49,501 nucleotides of DNA from Lentisphaerae bacterium ADurb.Bin082 (GCA_002070945.1 MWEG01000082.1:1-49501); one strand, 5' to 3'. Counted from the first letter of the stretch, positions 8,312 to 16,998 are shown. Made by a program: numbers and translations. The notes: a model not told the origin generated them from the letters alone.

Positions 8312-9757
8312 ATGCCGAAAAAAATCTGCGATCTGACCACCCACATCAGTCCTAACCCGCTATCGCCACGCGGATTCCCCCAGGCTACCCTGAACCTCTG
8401 CCGCTGGCAGAAATGGGCCATTGTCATCTTCCTCGTGATCACCGTGGCCTGGGCCGTGCTTGACTATCGCTCCGAGCTGCTCGTCCTCAATGCGGCACTC
8501 ACCATCTTCTACCTGCTCACCACCTTGTACCGGATGCTCATCATCGACCTCTCCTTGCGCAAGCCGCGCGAAATGATTATCACGCCGGAAGAAATGACCG
8601 AACCCCCAAACGGCAAAGAGTGGCCGCGCTACATGATCATCCTGCCGATGTATCACGAAGCCGCTGTCCTGCCGCAATTGGTCGAAGGACTGAAGAAACT
8701 CGATTATCCCAAAGACCGCCTCGAAATCCGTCTTCTGATCGAAGAAGATGACGACGAAACCATGCCGGTCGCCCGCGCGCTCAACTTGGAGCCGCCATTC
8801 GTCATCGTGCCCATTCCCAAATCCTATCCGCGCACTAAGCCCAAAGCCTGCAACGTCGGCATTGAAGACGGCGAAGCCGACCTGCTCGTCATTTACGACG
8901 CCGAAGACCAGCCCGAGCCCGACCAGCTCAAAAAAGCCGCTGTCGCCTTTTCCAAGTCAGCCAGCAACGTCGCCTGCATCCAGGCCAAGCTGGGTTACTA
9001 CAATTCCGACTGGAACCTGCTCACTAAATGCTTCACCGCCGAATACGCTACCTGGTTCGGACTCTGCCTGCCTGGGGTTGACAGCCTGCACGCGCCCATC
9101 CCCCTCGGAGGAACCTCGAACCACTTCCGGCTTGACATTCTCCGGCAGGCCGGCGGATGGGATGAGTACAACGTCACCGAGGACTGCGACCTCGGACTGC
9201 GACTGTTCGAGAATGGCTGGCGCACGCGCATCCTGGATTCAACCACCTGGGAACAGGCCTGCCCCAGCCTGCCGTTCTGGGTCAGGCAGCGTTCGCGCTG
9301 GGTCAAGGGCTACATCCAGACCTATCTGGTGCGCACCCGCGACTTCTGGGGCTTGCACCGTCGCCTGGGCTTCTGGAACAGCGTTCAGTTCCATCTGCTC
9401 ATCGGCGGCACCTTTGTCAGCCAGCTGATCAATCCCTTCTACTGGCTGATGACTATGCTCTGGCTGACGGTACGCCCCGAGGGCCTGGACTATTTTTTCC
9501 CGCCGCTCATCTTCGCCATGGGTTCCTTCTGCCTCTTCGTCGGCAACTTCATCTTCGCCTACACCAGCGCCATCGCCTGCGTACGCCGCGGCGTCGGACA
9601 TCTGGCCCGCTACGGCCTGGTCATGCCGGCCTACTGGCTGATGATGAGCCTAGGCGCCTGGAAGGGCTTCCTGCAGCTGTTCCATAAACCCCACCACTGG
9701 GAAAAAACCAAGCATTTCGCTGAAACCGACGACGGCCAGCAACAGTCGACGACCTGA
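8312..9757 (+). CDS. XagB-like family 2 glycosyltransferase, membrane-bound
   Basis: Processive-type inverting glycosyltransferase of the inner membrane, 481 aa. Two transmembrane segments near residues 30-75 precede the catalytic domain, which shows the acidic metal-binding motif DAED (196-199), the TED catalytic-base motif (289-291) and QRSRW (326-330), the Q-x-x-R-W motif of cellulose synthase-type enzymes. Three or four membrane segments follow, ending in the KPHHWEKTKH tail typical of XagB-like proteins. It lies between the SGNH-like secreted protein and a multipass membrane protein, all on one strand with short gaps. An exopolysaccharide or surface glycan product is inferred; the sugar donor is unknown. 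Confidence 0.85.
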   Translation: MPKKICDLTTHISPNPLSPRGFPQATLNLCRWQKWAIVIFLVITVAWAVLDYRSELLVLNAALTIFYLLTTLYRMLIIDLSLRKPREMIITPEEMTEPPNGKEWPRYMIILPMYHEAAVLPQLVEGLKKLDYPKDRLEIRLLIEEDDDETMPVARALNLEPPFVIVPIPKSYPRTKPKACNVGIEDGEADLLVIYDAEDQPEPDQLKKAAVAFSKSASNVACIQAKLGYYNSDWNLLTKCFTAEYATWFGLCLPGVDSLHAPIPLGGTSNHFRLDILRQAGGWDEYNVTEDCDLGLRLFENGWRTRILDSTTWEQACPSLPFWVRQRSRWVKGYIQTYLVRTRDFWGLHRRLGFWNSVQFHLLIGGTFVSQLINPFYWLMTMLWLTVRPEGLDYFFPPLIFAMGSFCLFVGNFIFAYTSAIACVRRGVGHLARYGLVMPAYWLMMSLGAWKGFLQLFHKPHHWEKTKHFAETDDGQQQSTT

Positions 9758-9788
9758 TTCCACGCCAGCGTATTGATTCCTCCCACAC

Positions 9789-11309
9789 ATGCTCTTCAAC
9801 CGACATTTGGACACGGACATGGACCCGACCTTAAATCCCAAACTGGCTTACAGCAGCACGCCTCGCCACCGTCTCTGCCTGGGCGGCTTGCTGCTTCTTT
9901 TCGCAGTGGTCATCTACCGCCTTCCCCATGCGGGCACCGAGGCCATGGCCGTGCACAAGGCCATTGTCGACGCCCTGGTCGCCGGCAACAACTGGGGGCG
10001 CCAGGCCCTGGTCGGCAGCATGGACTATCCTGTCCTGCCCAGTTTATCCCTGCTGGCCGCCGAACTGCTGGCAAAGATTTTGCGCTTGGACGGCGAGCGG
10101 CTGCTGCAGGCGATCGCCCAAACCTGGAGCGTGGGGTATCTTTTCCGCATCACGCTGCGCCGGCGCGGCTGGCTGGCAGCGCCGCTGGCCATTGCCTTAG
10201 CCGTTATCCTGCCGCAGCTCCGCAACAGCTTTCTGCTCCTTGACCCCAACTGGGTCACGGCCGTGCCCTTGGCCGCAGCCTTTTTCCATTTAATGCTCTG
10301 GCACGAGGAACGCGGTCTTCGCGACCTCATCATGATCGGCGTCCACTGCGGCATGCTGTCGCTGTGCGGATTCGGCCCTGCCCTCATCGGCGTTGGCATG
10401 CTCATCGTCGTCTATCTCGAAATCCGCCGAATCAATGCCAGCCAGGAAACCGCTGCCAGAAAAAGCGCTGGGTTGCGTTCGTTGCTGTGGGCGCCCTTTG
10501 CCTACGGCGCGTTCCTCTGGCTGCTCTGGAATTGGCTGGTCATGGACAACATGTTCTTCGGCCTGCATGATGCCTGGCTGAGAGCCGACTACGTGCCCAT
10601 CGGCGACCTGTGCAAGCACGCCAGCAAGGCTTTCCCGCTCACACTGGCACTGTTGGCGCCGCTGATGTTCCTGATGCTGAAGTCGGATCAGAAGATGGTC
10701 GCCCGCTGCCTGCTGCCGCCAGTCATCCTGATACCCATCGCCGCCATGGTCGCCGCTGCACTTGGCGTACCACAGACCGGCCTCATCCCCCTGGCCGCTA
10801 TCCTGATGCTGGCCGTCTTCATCCTCGTCTTCCTGGCCAGCTTCAGCGCTCAGCCAGTCCGAATCAGCGCCATAGTCGTGTGCCTCCTGATTGCCGGACT
10901 CAGCTTCTGGCAGTCCCAGCCGCCGGCCGCGCCAGCCGTCGCCGAAGCCCAGGCGCCTTCCCGCCAGGAAATTCTCGACTTCATCGACCAATACTGGCCC
11001 GAGTCCAGGACAGTGCTGTATGGCGTCAAGCTGCCCGCAGTCTATCCCGATCCAGAAGAAAAACGCTTCGTGGCTCGGCTGGACTACCAGGAAGCCGATT
11101 TCCTGGAACAGGCGCAAGACGAGCAGCTCCACATCCTGGTTCCGCCTGCAGACGGCGTCTACTACCCCCTGGTCGGCTCGCCTCTGGCTGACATTCACGC
11201 CAATGGCAAGCCCTGGCTGCTGCTGGAAAAACAGTGGCCGAGCCAATGGCAGCTCTGGCGTTGCGTCATTCCCGCCAAGAACGAGTCAAGGCTCGACTTC
11301 CTCCGATGA
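9789..11309 (+). CDS. Multipass inner-membrane protein, GT39/PMT-like in layout
   Basis: The 506-aa product has about ten hydrophobic segments between residues 28 and 380, followed by a soluble C-terminal domain of about 125 residues (from APSRQEILDFIDQYW to the end). An early loop with short acidic stretches after the first membrane segment and a C-terminal extracytoplasmic domain resemble the layout of lipid-linked-sugar glycosyltransferases (GT39/GT83), but no diagnostic motif is clear, so this is layout only. ATG at 9789 or 9819 could be the start. It is 31 bp downstream of the GT2 gene, and its stop codon overlaps the ogt start (ATGA). Probably the membrane partner of the polysaccharide unit. 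Confidence 0.6.
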   Translation: MLFNRHLDTDMDPTLNPKLAYSSTPRHRLCLGGLLLLFAVVIYRLPHAGTEAMAVHKAIVDALVAGNNWGRQALVGSMDYPVLPSLSLLAAELLAKILRLDGERLLQAIAQTWSVGYLFRITLRRRGWLAAPLAIALAVILPQLRNSFLLLDPNWVTAVPLAAAFFHLMLWHEERGLRDLIMIGVHCGMLSLCGFGPALIGVGMLIVVYLEIRRINASQETAARKSAGLRSLLWAPFAYGAFLWLLWNWLVMDNMFFGLHDAWLRADYVPIGDLCKHASKAFPLTLALLAPLMFLMLKSDQKMVARCLLPPVILIPIAAMVAAALGVPQTGLIPLAAILMLAVFILVFLASFSAQPVRISAIVVCLLIAGLSFWQSQPPAAPAVAEAQAPSRQEILDFIDQYWPESRTVLYGVKLPAVYPDPEEKRFVARLDYQEADFLEQAQDEQLHILVPPADGVYYPLVGSPLADIHANGKPWLLLEKQWPSQWQLWRCVIPAKNESRLDFLR

Positions 11310-11809
11310 ACACCGTCATCCCCTCCACATCCTGTCGGCGCCTCGGCATGACTGACCTGGGGCTAGTAGCCATCACCGCTGCTAAAGGCGCCATCATCAG
11401 CATGGACTTGCTGCCGCCTGATACGCCTCTGGATGACACTTCCCCAGAGCCGTTGCTGGAAGCAGCCTTTACCCAGCTCCGAGAGTACCTGGCCGGCCAG
11501 CGCCAGACCTTTGAGCTGCCCCTGGCCCCGGTTGGAACCGTCTTCCAGAAACGCATCTGGACGCTCCTGGCCGAAATCCCCTTTGGCGCAGTCGCAAGCT
11601 ACGGCGACATCGCAGCGCAAGCGGGACGTCCCAACGCGGCCCGCGCCGTCGGAGGCGCCTGTCGCTGCAATCCCATCCCCATCTTCATCCCCTGTCACCG
11701 GGTGGTCACGGCTGACGGTCGCCTCGGTGGCTTTGGACTGGGGCTGGAACTGAAGCAGCGCCTACTTGACCTGGAAGGCGTTGCAGCAAGAAAAATCGCC
11801 CTGCGCTGA
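11306..11809 (+). CDS. ogt: Methylated-DNA--protein-cysteine methyltransferase
   Basis: Suicide repair protein that transfers the alkyl group from O6-alkylguanine (and O4-alkylthymine) in DNA to its own cysteine. The 167-aa product has the helix-turn-helix segment GAVASYGDIAAQAGRPNAARAVG and the active-site motif IPCHRVV with Cys130, followed by the GGFGLGLELKQRLLDLEG C-terminus of the family. The ATG at 11306 overlaps the preceding stop as ATGA, so translation is probably coupled; an upstream GTG at 11234 would put 24 residues inside the neighbouring gene and is rejected. The N-terminal domain is the short type found in Ogt/MGMT. Confidence 0.92.
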   Translation: MNTVIPSTSCRRLGMTDLGLVAITAAKGAIISMDLLPPDTPLDDTSPEPLLEAAFTQLREYLAGQRQTFELPLAPVGTVFQKRIWTLLAEIPFGAVASYGDIAAQAGRPNAARAVGGACRCNPIPIFIPCHRVVTADGRLGGFGLGLELKQRLLDLEGVAARKIALR

Positions 11810-12024
11810 CAGCCGGAAATCGCTTGAGGACACCCCCGGGAGTCCATAAAAAACCGCCGAAAAAGCCGCAGTGTCCTACAGGCGAAAAAACTTTTTCCCA
11901 GGTGCCATCTCGCATATTTCCGGGAATGGCCTTATATTACCTTTTCCGTTTTTTCTGGACTTTCCCATCCGGGGACGCTTTTATTTATTCTAACTATATC
12001 ATCATCAAATAATTAGCTCATCGA

Positions 12025-13275
12025 ATGCATAAACCGGATTCACAACGCATCGTCATCACCGGCATCGGCCTTGCCGCACCCAACGGCAACAACCTGGCAG
12101 AGTTCCGCCACAGCCTTCTGAACGGCGTCTCTGGCGTGTGCGACTATGATATCCGCTATTTTGGCCGCACCGTCGCCGGACTTTGCCGATTCGACCCCCT
12201 GAAGTACCAGAAGCGCAAGGAAGTGCGCGTCGGCACCCGTGCGGGTTCCATCTCCATCTACTGCGTCCACGAAGCCTTGGCAGATGCTGGTTTGGCGATT
12301 GGCGCCGAGGGCGGCGTGGCCCCCGACCGCGTCGGCGTATTCCTCGGCATCACCGAACACGGCAATGTCGAAACCGAAAATGAGATTTACGAAATCAGCC
12401 AGTACGACTATAACACGAAATACTGGTCGCACCATCACAATCCGCGCACTGTCGCCAACAACCCTGCCGGGGAAGTGACCGTCAACCTTGGCATCACCGG
12501 GCCGCACTACACGATCGGCGCCGCCTGCGCTGCTGGCAACCTTGGCTGCGCCACGGGCGCCCAGCAGATTCTGCTCGGCGAAGTCGATGTCGCCCTAGCT
12601 GGCGGCATCTCCGAAAGCCCTGGCACATTCGGCATCTTCGCCGCCTTCAAAAGCCAGAATGCCCTGGCCAGCCACGAAGACCCGACTAAAGCCAGTCGTC
12701 CGTTTGATGCGGCCCGCAACGGCATTGTCGTCTCCGAGGGCGGCGCTGTCTATGTCCTGGAGCGCCTCGACCGAGCCAAAGCGCGAAACGCCAGAATCTA
12801 CGGCGAAATCGCCGGCTACTGCTACAATTCCGACGCTGCTGACATGGTTCTGCCCAATCCGGTTCGACAAGCCGAATGCATGCGCAAGGCCTTGGATAAA
12901 GCTGGCCTGACGCCGGCTGACATCCATATCATCAACACCCACGCAACCGGTACGCCGGCCGGCGACGTCAAGGAATGCGAAGCCATTCGAGAAGTGTTCG
13001 GTCCGTCCTGCCGGGACACCTACGTCAATAACACAAAAAGCTTCATCGGCCACTGCATGGGCGCAGCCGCTGCCTTGGAACTGGCCGGCAACCTGCCCAG
13101 TTTCGAGGACGGCATCGTGCATCCGACCATCAACGTCGATAACCTTGACCCACTCTGCGAACTGCCGAACCTCGTCCTCAACCAACCAGTCAAAGCCGAG
13201 CACGTCAACGCTATCCTCAATAACTCGTTCGGCATGCTCGGCATCAACTGCGTTCTCATCGTCACCAAAGTCTAA
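12025..13275 (+). CDS. Beta-ketoacyl-ACP synthase II-like ketosynthase
   Basis: Condensing enzyme of fatty-acid or related acyl-chain synthesis: decarboxylative Claisen condensation of acyl and malonyl-ACP. The 416-aa product has the full catalytic triad, Cys168 (GAACAAGN), His306 (NTHATGTP) and His343 (SFIGHCMG), with Lys339-equivalent TKSF just before it, and the N-terminal VITGIGLAAPNG of FabF-type enzymes. The usual gating loop GFGGTN near the C-terminus reads GMLGIN (403-408), so the gatekeeper Phe of FabF is replaced. An ACP gene follows 62 bp later. No good Shine-Dalgarno precedes the ATG. It may be housekeeping FabF or a dedicated synthase for a special lipid; the altered loop and private ACP favour the latter. 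Confidence 0.85.
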   Translation: MHKPDSQRIVITGIGLAAPNGNNLAEFRHSLLNGVSGVCDYDIRYFGRTVAGLCRFDPLKYQKRKEVRVGTRAGSISIYCVHEALADAGLAIGAEGGVAPDRVGVFLGITEHGNVETENEIYEISQYDYNTKYWSHHHNPRTVANNPAGEVTVNLGITGPHYTIGAACAAGNLGCATGAQQILLGEVDVALAGGISESPGTFGIFAAFKSQNALASHEDPTKASRPFDAARNGIVVSEGGAVYVLERLDRAKARNARIYGEIAGYCYNSDAADMVLPNPVRQAECMRKALDKAGLTPADIHIINTHATGTPAGDVKECEAIREVFGPSCRDTYVNNTKSFIGHCMGAAAALELAGNLPSFEDGIVHPTINVDNLDPLCELPNLVLNQPVKAEHVNAILNNSFGMLGINCVLIVTKV

Positions 13276-13337
13276 AAAATTCCCTAAACAAACAGTACGG
13301 AAAATATCCACAACCTCTTACCCAGGAAGGATTAAAG

Positions 13338-13583
13338 ATGACTCGCGAAGAAATTTCCCAGGCCATTGTTGAGATTCTCAGCGACATTGTTCCCGACGAG
13401 GACTGGGCTTCCCTGAAACCGGAAGACAGCCTCCGCGGCAAGCTGGAGTCCATGGATTTCCTAGACGTCGTCATGGAACTGCGCAAAAAATACGGCGTGG
13501 AAGTGCCGGAAGAAGACTACGGCCAACTGGCTACCCTGAAAAGCTGCGCCGACTATTTGGAAGCGCCGTTGGCCAGCAAATAA
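13338..13583 (+). CDS. Acyl carrier protein
   Basis: Small acidic carrier, 81 aa, that holds acyl chains on a 4'-phosphopantetheine arm. The attachment serine is Ser38 in the sequence KLESMDFLDVVMEL; the classic DSL triplet is ESM here, which is unusual but still fits a phosphopantetheinyl transferase substrate. Four predicted helices and a net negative charge match the family. A strong ribosome site (AGGAAGGA) lies six bases before the ATG. It directly follows the ketosynthase gene and precedes thyX, so it is probably the partner of that ketosynthase rather than the general AcpP. Confidence 0.85.
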   Translation: MTREEISQAIVEILSDIVPDEDWASLKPEDSLRGKLESMDFLDVVMELRKKYGVEVPEEDYGQLATLKSCADYLEAPLASK

Positions 13584-13625
13584 CTGCGTCAAAAGCCTGT
13601 TCGCAGAAAGGATGGTCTCATCATT

Positions 13626-14321
13626 ATGCCCAACGTCGCCGAGAACCTCAATGTTCCGCCGCCCAACCATGTTCTCGTGCTGGATGGCCAGGGCTGGATT
13701 GGCCTCGTCGACCAGATGGGCACGGAAACCAGCATCGTCAACGCTGCCCGCGTGTCTTTCGGCAAAATCCGCCAGGTGATGGACCAGCGTGACGCGGCCC
13801 TGGTCAAGTACCTGATCGCCAATCACCACACCAGTCCGCTGGAGCATGTCATGTTCACGTTCCTGGTGCACTGCCCGCTGTTCGTACGCTCGCAATGGCA
13901 CCGGCACCGGACTTGGTCCTACAACGAAATTTCGCGGCGCTATACTAACGAAGACATCACCTTCTACCTGCCGGGTGCGCTTCGCGAGCAGGCGGAAAGC
14001 GACCGCCAGGCTTCAAAGGTGGCCGAACACATCAACCAGGACGAATGCCGCTCCCTGATTGCTAAGCACCATGCCGCCTCCCTGCGGCTTTTTGAACGGC
14101 TGCTGGCAGAAGGCGTCTGCCGGGAGCAGGCTCGCGGTGTCCTGCCGCAAAACATGATGACCACCTTCTGGGCGACCGTGGACCTCAACAACCTGATCAA
14201 ATTCATTGAGCTGCGCGACAGCCCGCACGCCCAGTCGGAAATCCGAGAATACGGCCAGGCCATTAAAAAGCTGATCACGCCGATTGTGCCCCACGTGGCC
14301 GAAGTTCTCAACTGGTCGTGA
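13626..14321 (+). CDS. thyX: FAD-dependent thymidylate synthase
   Basis: Makes dTMP from dUMP using methylenetetrahydrofolate and NADPH with a flavin cofactor. The 231-aa product has the ThyX signature R-H-R-x7-S: Arg93-His94-Arg95-Thr96 with Ser103 (RHRTWSYNEISRRY), plus the SPLEH segment upstream and the C-terminal PQNMMTTFWATVDLNNLIKF helix region. Length is normal for the family. It sits 42 bp after the ACP gene on the same strand and may be co-transcribed. ThyX in place of ThyA is common in anaerobes and PVC bacteria. Confidence 0.95.
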   Translation: MPNVAENLNVPPPNHVLVLDGQGWIGLVDQMGTETSIVNAARVSFGKIRQVMDQRDAALVKYLIANHHTSPLEHVMFTFLVHCPLFVRSQWHRHRTWSYNEISRRYTNEDITFYLPGALREQAESDRQASKVAEHINQDECRSLIAKHHAASLRLFERLLAEGVCREQARGVLPQNMMTTFWATVDLNNLIKFIELRDSPHAQSEIREYGQAIKKLITPIVPHVAEVLNWS

Positions 14322-14389
14322 TGGACGGCAGCAGCAAGTACGGCGTCCTGAAGTGTTTCTGAAAAACAACCTCAACCTGGGAGCCGACC

Positions 14390-16756
14390 ATGACTTACCG
14401 GCGTCTTGCCCTCCTTCCGTGTGTCCTGCTTCTCTCCCTGACCCTGGCTCAAGCGCAGACCAATCTGCTCAAAAACGCCTCGTTTGAGGAACTCGGCGGC
14501 AACGGCTTCCCAGTCGCCTGGGGTGCGCACTGCACCGGCGGCGCTACGGCTGGGGCAATCACTGAAGGCGCCCCTGTCGGCCAGAACGCGGCCTTCATCA
14601 AAAAGGTCATTGACGGCACCAGCCATGTGGCTGCCATCCACCAATTCGTCCCCACTGAGCCGAACACTGAATATCTGCTCAGCGCCGTGGCCAAAGGGGA
14701 TGGCTTGCTGTTCCTGTATGAGTACGACGCCAACCAGAAGTACCTCCGCAACCGCAACGGCGTCCGCGTCAGCTCCGAATCCTGGATGCCCATTGAGGCG
14801 TTCATCAAAACCAGCGACGATGCGAGATACTGCGACATCCGCTTTGAAATCTACGGCAAAGAGCGCGAGGGGCAAGGCTGGGTTGACAATATCTTTTTCG
14901 GCCGCACGCCGGAACGCCTGGGGCCGCCGGAAAAGATCGCCTGCCAATTCAACCAGGACACACGCCAGATCAGCCTGACCTGGAACCACGCCCAGCTTGC
15001 GGACGTCAACGCCTTCTGCATCTACCGCTCGCGGTTCCCCGATGTCGGCGTCTCCACTGTACGCTCGCAATTCCCCAATGTCGGCGTCTCGACGGCTCCC
15101 CATGCCATTGTCAAGGACTGCTCCTGGACTGACCAGGACGTGCCAGCCGACTGGCCGCGCGTCTTCTACAGCGTAGTCGCCTTGTCAACCCCCACCAACC
15201 AGCTGGGCCACCTGCCAGAACCGGCCGAGGTGTCCCTGCTGCCGCCAGGGCCGGCCGCAGCACCAGTCGTTTGGACCACGTCAACGATGGACAAAGTCCG
15301 CCTTTTCCAGGAGCCGCCTATCCGACAGCCGCAGAGCATCAACCTGGTCATGGCGCAAAACGAAACTGAGAGCAGCCAGGTGGCCGTCCATGCCGCCGGC
15401 GGCCCTATCCAGCAGCTGAATGCGACCTGCTCGACGCCCTGCCAACGCGACACCGGCGCCGCCGAACCACGACTGAGTCCGGCCATTTTGCAGGTCTGCT
15501 ACACCCAGGTGGCCAGACCGCGAGTGCCCGGCGCCGACCCCGGCTTGTGGCCCGACCCGCTGCCGCCCTGGCGCGAGCCGGTTGACGTGCCTTTTGACGC
15601 CACCCAAAGCATCTGGTTCCAATTCACCACGGCTCCCGACTGCCCGCCCGGCGACTACACCGCCACGGCAACGCTGACCTCAACGTCCGGACTCAACGTC
15701 AACATCCCGATCAACATCACGGTCTTTGATTTCGCCCTGCCGACAACGCCTTCCTACCAAAGCGCCTTTCTGATCTGGGAAAACCATTTAGCCAAAGCCT
15801 TTGGCCTCAAGCACGGAACGCCGGAATTCCGCGCCCTGCACGAAAAATTCTACTGGTTCATGGCGGATCGCCGCCTGCTGCCCAGCCGCCTGCCAGTGCC
15901 GGTGACCGACCCCGAGGCGGTACGTTTCCTGAACGACCCGCGTGTCAACAGCGTCAGCCTACCTGGGGGCTGGCTGAAAGTCAATGTCCCTGTGTTGAAA
16001 GCCGCCGCTGACCGGCTGCGCGAGCTGAATTGGCTGGACAAGGCCTTCGTCTACTGCTTTGACGAGCCGAACCGGGAGCAATACCAGCAGTGCCGCGAGC
16101 TGGGCGAAGCCATCCACCAAGTCGGGGCCGACATCCCAGTGCTGCTGACCGAACAGCCGGAGCCGGAACTCTACGGCGCTATTGACATCTGGTGCCCGCA
16201 ACTTGATGCCTGCAAATGGGATGTGATCGCAGAACGCCGCGCTGCCGGCGACAAAGTCTGGTGGTACACCTGTATCTGGCCGCCGCCGCCATATCCGACC
16301 TACTGGGTTGACGACATCGGCATCGCCCATCGCATCCTGTCTTGGCTGCAAGCCTACCATGATATCCGCGGTGTACTCTACTGGAACGTAACGTACTGGC
16401 ACAAGAAGGACGAAAAAGGCCAACTGCTGCCAACCAACGTCTGGAACGACCCAGAAGTCTACCCGCGTGGAAACGGCGAAGGATTCCTGCTCTATCCAGG
16501 CAACCACATCGGCATCGACGGCCCCGTCTCCTCCGTCCGCCTGGAAATTCTCCGCGACGGCAACGAGGACTTCGAATACTTCGAGCTACTGCGCCAGCGC
16601 CTGATCGCCAAAGGTACCTCCGCCGCTGAAATCGAAGCCAAAATCAGATCCTTCATCACTCCGCTGGCGAGCAATCTGAAGGAATGGGGTCGCGACCCCG
16701 AGGCGCTGCTCCAGCAACGACGCCTGCTCGCCGAGGCGATTCTCCAGCTCAAATAA
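14390..16756 (+). CDS. Secreted DUF4091 glycosidase-like protein with CBM module
   Basis: The 788-aa product has a signal peptide (MTYRRLALLPCVLLLSLTLAQA), a CBM4/9-type beta-sandwich (from NLLKNASFEELGGNGFPVAW to about residue 170), a Fn3-like region (190-300) and a C-terminal TIM-barrel-like part that matches the DUF4091 pattern: FVYCFDEPN (about residues 548-556), IDIWCPQLDA, VWWYTCIWPP, GVLYWNVTYW and GNGEGFLLYPG...SSVRLEILRDGNEDFEYFELL. DUF4091 proteins are predicted glycoside hydrolases; the acid pair in DEPN is the likely catalytic site. The start is supported by GGGAG six bases upstream. A 12-residue tandem duplication lies in the Fn3-like region (see separate entry). Substrate unknown. 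Confidence 0.8.
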   Translation: MTYRRLALLPCVLLLSLTLAQAQTNLLKNASFEELGGNGFPVAWGAHCTGGATAGAITEGAPVGQNAAFIKKVIDGTSHVAAIHQFVPTEPNTEYLLSAVAKGDGLLFLYEYDANQKYLRNRNGVRVSSESWMPIEAFIKTSDDARYCDIRFEIYGKEREGQGWVDNIFFGRTPERLGPPEKIACQFNQDTRQISLTWNHAQLADVNAFCIYRSRFPDVGVSTVRSQFPNVGVSTAPHAIVKDCSWTDQDVPADWPRVFYSVVALSTPTNQLGHLPEPAEVSLLPPGPAAAPVVWTTSTMDKVRLFQEPPIRQPQSINLVMAQNETESSQVAVHAAGGPIQQLNATCSTPCQRDTGAAEPRLSPAILQVCYTQVARPRVPGADPGLWPDPLPPWREPVDVPFDATQSIWFQFTTAPDCPPGDYTATATLTSTSGLNVNIPINITVFDFALPTTPSYQSAFLIWENHLAKAFGLKHGTPEFRALHEKFYWFMADRRLLPSRLPVPVTDPEAVRFLNDPRVNSVSLPGGWLKVNVPVLKAAADRLRELNWLDKAFVYCFDEPNREQYQQCRELGEAIHQVGADIPVLLTEQPEPELYGAIDIWCPQLDACKWDVIAERRAAGDKVWWYTCIWPPPPYPTYWVDDIGIAHRILSWLQAYHDIRGVLYWNVTYWHKKDEKGQLLPTNVWNDPEVYPRGNGEGFLLYPGNHIGIDGPVSSVRLEILRDGNEDFEYFELLRQRLIAKGTSAAEIEAKIRSFITPLASNLKEWGRDPEALLQQRRLLAEAILQLK
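15026..15097 (+). repeat. Tandem 36-bp duplication inside the DUF4091 gene
   Basis: Two copies of a 36-bp unit (15026-15061 and 15062-15097) encode near-identical 12-residue segments, SRFPDVGVSTVR and SQFPNVGVSTAP. The reading frame is kept. It looks like a recent in-frame slippage or duplication that lengthens a loop between beta strands. Confidence 0.85.
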
Positions 16757-16767
16757 GCTGCGGGCGA

Positions 16768-16787
16768 GGGCTTTGTTTAGGGGCGAG
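16768..16787 (-). repeat. Dispersed 20-bp repeat, copy 2
   Basis: Perfect reverse complement of the 20-mer at 182-201. It begins 12 bases after the DUF4091 stop codon, so both copies sit at a gene border. Confidence 0.75.
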
Positions 16788-16799
16788 GAAGGGGGAATT

Positions 16800-16817
16800 C
16801 CGGCACTGAAGTGCCGG
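16800..16817. repeat. Short perfect hairpin after the DUF4091 gene
   Basis: CCGGCAC, loop TGAA, GTGCCGG: a perfect seven-base stem with a tetraloop, 44 bases after the stop at 16756. No T-run follows, so a classical intrinsic terminator is not supported; a REP-like repeat or transcript 3'-end stabiliser is more likely. Confidence 0.5.
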
Positions 16818-16886
16818 CACTGGACGGAGGCGAGCAGCGAGCGGCTTTATCCGCTGATGGCGCTGATGACGCAGATTTTCTGGGAT

Positions 16887-16935
16887 GCGCCGTAGGCGCT
16901 TAACCATGCTTAACGCCAGGCTTTAGCCTGGGGGA
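16887..16935 (+). repeat. Partial copy of the composite repeat (E3)
   Basis: Begins with a 26-bp stretch identical to 20394-20419 (starting GCGCCGTAGG) and continues into the hairpin CCAGGC-TTTA-GCCTGG (16916-16931). Only the REP-like part of the composite element at 20133-20480 is present; the GTGGAC array and second hairpin are absent. With the full copy it brackets the DUF4838 gene 16999-20013 in direct orientation. Confidence 0.8.
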
Positions 16936-16998
16936 AGCACGACGATGACGCCGTCGCTGCATACATATCCCCGCCAGCACGTTCCTGGCCGCACCCGA

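Noticed and set aside
11828..11845. Weak hairpin GGAC/GTCC after ogt as an intrinsic terminator
   Set aside because: Short stem with a mismatch and no T-run on either strand.
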